DNA from: Porodaedalea pini
Taxonomy: Eukaryota > Basidiomycota > Agaricomycetes > Hymenochaetales > Hymenochaetaceae
Assembly (NCBI GenBank): GCA_002794775.1
Contig: NBAY01000002.1
Span: forward strand, 806,001-870,000
DNA: 64,000 bases
Direction: 5' to 3'
The translations under genes were made by a program, and so were the position numbers. Below, in pieces: positions 57,026-64,000 of this stretch. The notes under the pieces were generated by a model that worked only from the letters and a program-made list of their open reading frames with translations, had not been told where the DNA came from and did not search any database. The first letter of the stretch is position 1. The number at the start of each line of letters is the position of its first letter.

Positions 57026-57571
57026 GGGTCTTGTTGAGCTTGAGGGGCGTGATAGTGTTGTTCAAGTTCGTGGTCGCGTCGAAAGGCGCGTTTCGCACGT
57101 GACTCGGGGTGTATAATTACATCAACCTACAAAAGATAATTGAAGCCCATGTCAAGGCACGAAAATTAAGCAAATCGGGGCAAACAAGAGTCGCGTCGCG
57201 ACTCGCTGCTTGCAGCCGCAGAAGGAAGTTAACGAGATTTCTGTCTGCTCATTTTATTTATTCATACAGACACATCTACACTGCAATTAAGCTCGAGCAG
57301 CACAAATAACCGTTCAAGTTGACCTAACCAAACAGACCGAACGACAGCGATACATGATTATCTACAATGTTAATACCGATTTGCTTCCAGCGACAGTATC
57401 CTCGTCTCTTACATTCTTCGTTTACCCCTTCTACTTCTCCTTCTTTCTCCTACGTCATATTTGTCGATTGTGTTGTACAATAAGTGATATGCAAGAAAAA
57501 AAATGAGTGAAGGCTTGAAAAGCAATGTCTGAGAAAGGCTGAGTTAAGCGCGCACGACGAAGTCGGTCTGG
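57026..57571. other. intergenic region
   Basis: 546 nt between the centrin start and the dioxygenase stop, both minus strand. CT-rich at 57400-57450 on the plus strand. Nothing recognised. Confidence 0.4.
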
Positions 57572-59008
57572 TCACGTCCAAGTCTTGACATCCTCCTCGC
57601 TAGGCCCGGCCGGATCGTCCGACGCCGCGAGATTGCACTGGTGGAACGCCCGCACCTGGTCGGATGTAAACGCACCGACGACGCTATGCAGAAGGCCGCG
57701 ATTGTGGAATAGGACGAGGTCCTTTGGCCTCCTACAAACCGGCGCAAGTGGGTTGATTATCATTCGAATCGATTTACTAACAGTATGGAACGAGCTACTC
57801 ACCAGTCATGCGGGTACACCAGAGAGGGCGCAATCGCGGGACGCTGCATCTTATAAACGAGATCACGCACTTCCTTCAGGTCTTTCAGATGCGCCCCATC
57901 CGGGTACAAAGCACCTTCCTTCTTTGCACCCTCAGGTAGTGGAGCAATAAGCAGCTCCGACACGCCACAAGGATGAACCTCGAAGTGTAAGTTTCCGGTG
58001 ACTGGATTCTTCCAGAGCTGTGATGATGCATATTAGAAGAAGAAAACATATAGACAGTTTCATTAAGCTGAAAAGCATACCATCGGCAGGATCTTGATCC
58101 TGCTTTCTTCCCACGGTGGGAGCTCGTCCAGAGGGAGCTCGAGGCCTTCTGTCTCGAGTCCAAGGCCCGTTGACAATGCATGCGCAGGAGCCATCCACAC
58201 ATACGGATGCGGCGCATAACGAACGCGCGTGCGAACCGCGACGCTCTTCAGCTCAGGCGGCAGGATGTCAAACATCGTCTTCCCGTCTACAAATGCGGTC
58301 GTCCCGAGAGGAACAGGAAGCTCATCTCCCGTTCTATCGTCGTAACGGCATACTTGAGGCTTGCCTTCAGGGATCTTGATGCCGTAGAGCGTCGTAACCC
58401 TGGGAGGAGAGAGGTCGTACAGCGCAGCGTCGATGTGCCAGCGGTAGAAGCGCGTATAGCCAGCCTTCTCGTCCTCAGGTGAGACACGCGACTTGTGAAA
58501 GGTCGTGTGCGACGGGTGTTTGAGCATCGCTTCGGCGAGCCCTTCGTGGTTGTAGACGGTGCCATTGCCGATGAGCTGCACTTGCGGGACGCGCGGGATG
58601 GTTTTGAGGTCCGGGTGGAGGATGGATTTCTTCTCGGAGCCTGTCTTGTTGTTGCCGTGGCCATAGCTCTCGCTAGCCGGGTCAAACGCCTAGGAGGAAA
58701 TCGTAAGCAGGCTAGATGCACATCATGTCTTGGCTCTGATACCTTCGTGAGCGCATATTGTTGCTCTGGGGTGAGGTCTGTATCTCTGAACAGAAGAGCG
58801 CCGTGCTTATTGCGATTATTCGTCAGCAGGATGCATCGCGATAGTTCTTTACGCTGCTCACCTTGTACAACAAATCCGAAATCTCCTTGAACTGCTCGTC
58901 AGTGAGCTCGCCCGCCTTGACACCCTTGATCTCCCTTCCAAAGTCTCGACTGAATTTAGTCGGATCTACAGACGGCGGCAGCGGAAGAGGTACGATTTCG
59001 ATAGCCAT
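57572..59008 (-). CDS. TauD/TfdA-type Fe(II)/2-oxoglutarate dioxygenase
   Basis: Oxidises a small substrate (taurine, sulfonate or similar) with 2-oxoglutarate and O2. Exons 59008-58862, 58805-58743, 58689-58081, 58017-57803, 57731-57572; 397 aa. Iron ligands are seen: HxD in YRWHIDAALYDL, and the distal His in LVLFHNRGLLHSVVG; the 2-oxoglutarate Arg is likely in QVRAFHQCNL. The N-terminus (FGREIKGVKAGELTDEQFKE, HGALLFRDTDLTPEQQ) is the usual TauD fold start. The TRFYRWHID block is characteristic of the fungal subgroup. No sulfur-metabolism cluster surrounds it; substrate unknown. Confidence 0.92.
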
Positions 59009-59363
59009 GGCTGCTGTGAAGCAATGAGGGGAAGAGTTGGATGAGGGTCTGAGCTGAGAGCGGACGGAGATAAGTAAGTAATGCACGAGCCTTTCATACA
59101 GATGGCATGTATCGGATCCGGTAAACTGCGCCGGCGGTCTCAAGATCATCCAGCTCCTAGAGCGATAGGGAAGCGTGCCTAGCTTAAGTCGCATGTACTG
59201 TGCATAGCTTCAGTCCTACTACTTAGTAGTTATGAAGCAATAGAGAATCGGATTTTGTGATTATTTTTAAGTCCGCTGCGCTGTCAGTCTCATCTGCTCT
59301 AGCCGAGCGACGATCACTAACCTGACAGCTGCGCGGTGCGTCCTCCACGTCTTCAGGACCACC
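59009..59363. other. divergent intergenic region
   Basis: 355 nt between the dioxygenase (-) and the alpha-mannosidase (+); presumed shared promoter. A TACTACTTAGTAGT palindrome lies at 59217-59230. Confidence 0.45.
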
Positions 59364-62106
59364 ATGGCCAACGTCAGAGAGCGTCGACGAGCGAAGCCAG
59401 ATAACAATAACAATCAAGATGGCCCTACGGCCTCTAAGAAGCAGAAAGACGCGTCTGGTACGCGGAAAAACAGCTCGGGCAGCAGCACAAAATCTCTGGT
59501 CCTATATTTGGGCCTCGCAGCGCTGTCTGCAGGTTGTGTCTATCTCGTACGTTGCTCTTTCATCATGCATTTTGAAAGAGATTATGGTCTGAAACAGAGG
59601 ATAGCTTCAGGACTTTGTTAAAGTTCTCCTTGAACCATGGTTTGACTTTGCCGATTCGACGCTCCATGGTGTGAGCTCGTCCGCGCACGCGCCTATCGTC
59701 GCAGACATTGAAAAACGAAAAGCCATTGTAGACGCATACAAAGTATGTGGATCCGACTTCATGCCTTCCTTTTTCCGTTCTCATATTTTGTTCGTACACC
59801 CAGCACGCATGGCATGCCTATGGCAAGTCCTTACTAAGTGCCTTGAACACAATGATTAATGCTTCTACGCTTCTACGCAGAGCGCGACGCCATGGGCGCG
59901 GATGAGTATCATCCAATGAGCCATGAGGGCACGAATCTCAGCTCAGCGGGAGGGATTGGGTACACTGTCGTAGACTCGCTCGACACGATGATGATCATGG
60001 GCCTTGATGACGAAGTCGCGCGTGCGCGCAAGTGGGTTGCTGAGAAGCTCTCATTCGACAAGGATGGGTCATTTTCCACGTTCGAGGTATGATCCTCCTC
60101 GTACTCCTTCTATGGCACCTTGTATAGTCGTACTTGCAATTACATTAAACCCGACTTCCACAGACGACTATCCGCGTGCTCGGCGGCCTCCTCTCCGCAT
60201 ACCATCTCTCGAATGAGGACCCGCTCTATCTCGAGAAGGCAGTCGACCTCGCGGACCGAATGCTTCCCGCCTTCGATACTCCGTCGGGCCTCCCGCTCTC
60301 GAGTGTCAACCTCGCGCAGCGCGTCGGCATCCCGGACCGCGACAACAACGGCTGGGTGAGCACCGCGGAGGTCGCAACCCTCCAACTCGAGCTGCGCTAC
60401 CTCAGCGTGCTCACGGATGACGACACGTATTGGAAGGCTGCTGAGAAGGTATGTGGGATTGGTGTACTCTTAAAGATCGAATGCCGATTGACTGATTTAC
60501 TGGCTGACATGCAATAGGTAATGTCTGTAATAAAGAAAAATAACCTCACACCACATCTAGCGACTATCTTCATGGAGTGAGTGCTCAGCGACCTCAACTA
60601 TTCTGTATCTCTAAACTATCCTATCTCAGCCCAAACAGCGGAGCTTTCGTTCCCTTCGATATCCGCTTAGGCTCTCGCGGCGACTCCTACTATGAATACC
60701 TTCTGTGAGTAACTTTGCAGTATTCGACACAGCAGAAAGTAACATAGCTTCTTTAGAAAACAGTACCTCCAGACTGTGAGCTAGTCTGCTCCTGTGTACG
60801 TGTAAATACAAGGAACTAAAACTCTGCGTAGGCCAAAACTGAGGATGTCTATAAAGACGTAAGTTTTTGCAGATATGTATTACCACGTCTCTGGCTTAGG
60901 AAGTGAATCTCCAGATGTATTTAGAGAGCATGGATGCAGTCAACAAGCATCTCGTACAAAGGAGCAAGCTGACCGGCATTACCTATACCGCGGAGCTCCT
61001 TCCCGAGCGAAAGTCAGGTGGAGAGACGTCAGTCATTCCCACCTTTATTATTCCAAGTTCTAAATCTCATTTCCCTTTCAGCTTCTGGCGCCTTGTCCCG
61101 AAACAGGACCATCTGGTTTGTTTCTTGGGCGGCTCACTTATGCTCGGCGCCACGACGGCAGGCGCACTCGTCGACGAAGTGTCTGTACCGCCGCATCCAT
61201 CAGAGCTCACGCCCGAGGCGAAGCGTGATTGGCGTGTCGGTGTCGAGATCATCCGCACGTGCATGAGTACGCATAAGACGAAGACGTGAGCATTCATTCT
61301 TTACAGGTTGCTCGGGCGAGAGATTAATGGATGGGACGCGGTGCAGAGGCCTGGCACCTGAGATTGTGCACTTTAGACTTCCCAACGACGGGGTTGATAC
61401 GTCGATGTTAGATGCTCCGAAGGACTGGTATATCAAGGGAGCAAAGTCAGTCTTTCAACTCCACGGCAAATTATGCTTGCTTAACAGGCATCTATCGCTT
61501 CAGGCCTGACGCCTCTCCCCCTCTCGACGCGCGCTACATTCTTCGGTTCGTGTTTTCACCTATTCTGTTCCTTCTACACTCTGAATAATACTATCTGGTA
61601 CCTGCAGCCCCGAGACCGTTGAGTCGCTCTTCATTGCGTACCGCCTGACGGGCGACAAGATATACCGCGAGTATGGCTGGCGGATCTTCCAAGCAATCGA
61701 GACGCACTGCAAAATTCCGTCGGGTGGGTATGCCGCAGTGCTCAATGTGGACGAGCTGCCGGTGACGCTCGAGGACAAGATGGAGACGTTCCTGCTTGTG
61801 CGTAAAATTCGGTTCTTAGAGTAATGCTGGCTCTTGGCTGACTTGCGTTTCCGACAGAGCGAGACGCTCAAATACTTATACCTACTCTTCTCGGACGAGG
61901 ATGACGTTCCGTTATCAAGTATGTCTGTCGCTTTACTCACTTGGGCGCATTGGCTAAATAAAGCTGCTTTATTTCAGAATACGTCTTCAACACCGAGGTT
62001 CGTACGACGTTCTTCCTTTTCGCTCGACAACTAATACTATCTTCCCTGTTCGTAGGCGCACCCTCTACCGATCTTCACGCCCTCCATACGAACGGGCTTT
62101 TCCTAG
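59364..62106 (+). CDS. MNS1: GH47 class I alpha-1,2-mannosidase (ER/Golgi)
   Basis: Type II membrane enzyme trimming Man9GlcNAc2 N-glycans. Seventeen exons: 59364-59546, 59611-59742, 59804-59822, 59881-60086, 60164-60448, 60518-60576, 60630-60704, 60757-60775, 60832-60858, 60915-61027, 61082-61285, 61347-61445, 61504-61545, 61608-61797, 61858-61918, 61978-61997, 62056-62106; 594 aa. TM segment SLVLYLGLAALSAGCVYL. GH47 landmarks: VVDSLDTMMIMGL, FSTFETTIRVLGGLLSAYHL, PNSGAF, LGSRGDSYYEYLL, HLVCFLGGSL, GLAPE, YILRPETVESLF, IPSGGYAAV, DKMETFLLSETLKYLYLLF (catalytic and Ca2+-binding region) and YVFNTEAHPL. All key acidic residues seem present. Intron 3 begins GCAAGT; introns 13 and 16 begin GTTCGT. 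Confidence 0.95.
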
Positions 62107-62602
62107 ACGTAGTCACAGACTGATGGATGTTTCTGCACAATATATACTATTTTATTTATTTATTTCATTCCTCGGTAGACGCGTCGCAGATCATGATGAT
62201 CGGCTACTTTTAGCCATCTATTTTCAGAGCGTAGTCACGGCTTCAGTGGAGTGCGTGTCGAAGACTGGCAATCTTAATGAAGAACATGCTTTGTCTCTAA
62301 CCACCATCTGCACTGTGCTCGAGAGCACCCTCGTCTACAGCGCATATTCCTTAAAACTCATAACTCATAACCCACAGTTAGCAGATACCCATCCGGTGCG
62401 GGGTATCGTGGGCACATCGCTTTTGGATCGCGTTCATAGCTGTACCGCGTAGCCGTTCATCACTGCTTTAATATTTCTTTTTCGTCCCTTCTTTTTCCCG
62501 TGGTCGTTGCTAGTTTTCGCTCGCCCCTGAACTTGTGCAGGCTTTCATCTCTGGTTTCGCTGTCTTCTTTCTCTTGTCTTTGCACCCGATACCCGTAATA
62601 CG
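62107..62602. other. intergenic region
   Basis: 496 nt between the mannosidase stop and the CorA start. A 109-codon open frame (62123-62452) has no motif. CT-rich from 62465 to 62600, consistent with a promoter/leader. Confidence 0.45.
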
Positions 62603-64000
62603 ATGGTTCGAGAGAACAGCTTCAGCGACTCGGACGGCCGTTCGCTCACGCCCGACCTCTCAGAAGAGGAGGACCACGACTTCATCGGACCCTCGTCACC
62701 CATCACCGCGTCGTCGCCGACCGCAAACAATGCGACTTCTCAGACTCAGTTGAACCAAAACCATACATTCCCCTCGACGAATGTGCAACCGTCGGCGTCA
62801 GGCACTGTGGCCTCGGCGCCGGGCCCAGCAGCAACAGGGTCAGGTCTCCCGCCCTCTGCCTCACCTAGCGTGGTCTTCAAAGAGCCTACAAACCCGACTC
62901 CGAACCTCGCAGACTTTTCACAGATCTCGTCTGCACCCGCAGTGCCTCGTCACTCGGACACCACGCAGAGCAACCCCGTGCGTCCGGGGCAGGCTGCCGA
63001 GCGTTTCCGCGCCTCCGTGAGGAAGATCATTCACATGAACCGCGGTTCTTCTGCCATGTCTTTGGGTGGTGCAGGCGCAGAGCCGGGTATTGACCCGCGG
63101 CGCGCGAGTGCGTATCTAAACTTTGGACATATCCGCCAGAAGTGTACGATCGAGCTTGTGGATTATAGCTCTGTGCGTGCGAGCTTTGGCCGCATGGAAA
63201 ACCGTGGGTTTGAGGAATTCATGGCGGATTCGAGGGCAAGCCGCCGCGAGTCGTGGGTTAAGGTCCGCTGGATCAACATTGGCGGGGTGAGCTGGGACGT
63301 CATCAGCACATTGGCGATCAAGTATGGTATGTGCTTTTTTTCTGCTGCTGGTATTAAAATCTATTAAAGCTGCCTTGCATATGCCAGATATTCACCCGCT
63401 GGCTCTTGAAGATGTGTTGCACCAACGAGGTAACCACGCGCGCTCGAAGGCAGATTACTACATAAAGCATCTCTTCATCCGCATACTGCGACACACCCTC
63501 GGCTCGGACCACGACGACGGGGGCACGACCGAGACAATCGCACCATCTATCACGCGCCTCCCGCGTTCGTCGAGCCCGGACATGATGGATAGTGAGGGTG
63601 ACGAAGAGGAAGAGAGCGCGAGCGGCGGGTGGGGCGAGCAGGATGAGGAGAAGACGCTCGCGGGCTCGCGGTTCTCGACGAAGAAGCGCGTGGGGGTGAT
63701 GCGCAAGGCTCACGCGATTGGGATGGAGGATATTGAGAAGGGGCGACAGGATGCACAGCTGGGCAGGGGGCGGACGACGAGCTCTCTGCGTTCGGTAAGG
63801 CGGGATTGTTACCGTGATATGCTCTCGCCTCTAATTGTTTTTTCTTTTCTTTATAGCACCGGAAACGCGTCGCGGAGACGATGGCCATCGAGCAACTCAA
63901 GCGCGGTGAACACGTCAAGGTCGACACCATCCCATTCTTCATCTTCTTGTTCCGCGATGGTACATTCACTATGAATTTCTCCTTTCTTTGTCTGACAGAG
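62603..64000 (+). CDS. CorA-type Mg2+ transporter (Alr1/Mnr2-like), 5' part, runs off the right edge
   Basis: Divalent-cation channel of the plasma or vacuolar membrane. Exons 62603-63326, 63388-63794, 63857-63959; the next exon begins at the very edge of the window. A disordered Ser/Thr/Pro-rich N-terminal region (residues 1-150) is followed by the CorA cytosolic domain: RKCTIELVDYSS-like strand, WVKVRWINIGGVSWDVISTL, YDIHPLALEDVLHQR and RSKADYYIKHLFIRIL. An acidic insert (DSEGDEEEESASGGW) and a basic patch follow. The C-terminal membrane helices with the GMN motif lie beyond the window, so selectivity cannot be checked. The last intron (63960-63998) would be only 39 nt and is uncertain. Confidence 0.9.

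Noticed and set aside
1..64000. Secondary-metabolite or catabolic gene cluster
   Set aside because: Oxidoreductases, hydrolases and a dioxygenase occur, but are separated by housekeeping genes and there is no backbone synthase, transporter set or pathway regulator.
1..64000. tRNA genes
   Set aside because: I looked for GGTTCGANNCC-type B boxes on both strands and found none with a matching cloverleaf; a dedicated scan (tRNAscan-SE) would be decisive.

Overview
The window is a gene-dense piece of a basidiomycete (Agaricomycete-like) nuclear genome. The basis is about 26 intron-rich genes with mostly 45-70 nt introns, CT-rich sequence before start codons, basidiomycete-type protein sequences and a pair of wood-decay-type GH5 mannanase genes. 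I saw no bacterial operon, phage, CRISPR, rRNA or tRNA signal. All exon models were assembled by hand from splice sites, reading frame and protein-family motifs; roughly 160 introns were placed.

Layout: TAF2 (cut by the left edge, -), riboflavin synthase RIB5 (+), a 1159-aa Ser/Pro-rich protein (+), a Sec14-like CRAL-TRIO protein (+), a D-amino-acid oxidase (+), a mitochondrial polyprenyl diphosphate synthase COQ1 (+), a LAMTOR2-like roadblock protein (-), an SH3-RasGEF (CDC25-like, +), a Rab5 GTPase (-) divergent from a tandem-RRM protein (+), a GT17 glycosyltransferase (+), a possible Ies4-like nuclear protein (-), a ~3.1 kb gene-free repeat-rich stretch (29946-33062), an MDR enoyl-reductase-like protein (-), tRNA-dihydrouridine synthase DUS2 (-), an alpha/beta hydrolase (+), an unrecognised 263-aa protein (-), a two-domain membrane amidohydrolase (+), a DUF2235 hydrolase (-), an NPC2-like ML protein (-), a tetraspan membrane protein (+), a duplicated block with two GH5 mannanases and two truncated gene copies, centrin (-), a TauD/TfdA dioxygenase (-), an ER/Golgi GH47 alpha-mannosidase (+) and a CorA-type Mg2+ transporter (cut by the right edge, +).

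Most genes are unrelated housekeeping functions. The exceptional region is 48.0-57.0 kb: a ~4.6 kb tandem duplication of [tetraspan 3' end - GH5 - centrin]. It left an intact outer tetraspan and centrin gene, two mannanase paralogues, and at the junction a headless centrin fragment fused to a tetraspan tail across a short microhomology. The second mannanase has a 1-nt frameshift in its signal peptide. The two copies look like a mosaic of near-identical and diverged patches, as gene conversion would leave.

A second theme is splicing. I find very small exons (3, 6, 7, 9, 11, 12 and 13 nt), six GC-AG introns, and an unusual donor, GTTCGT, used eleven times.
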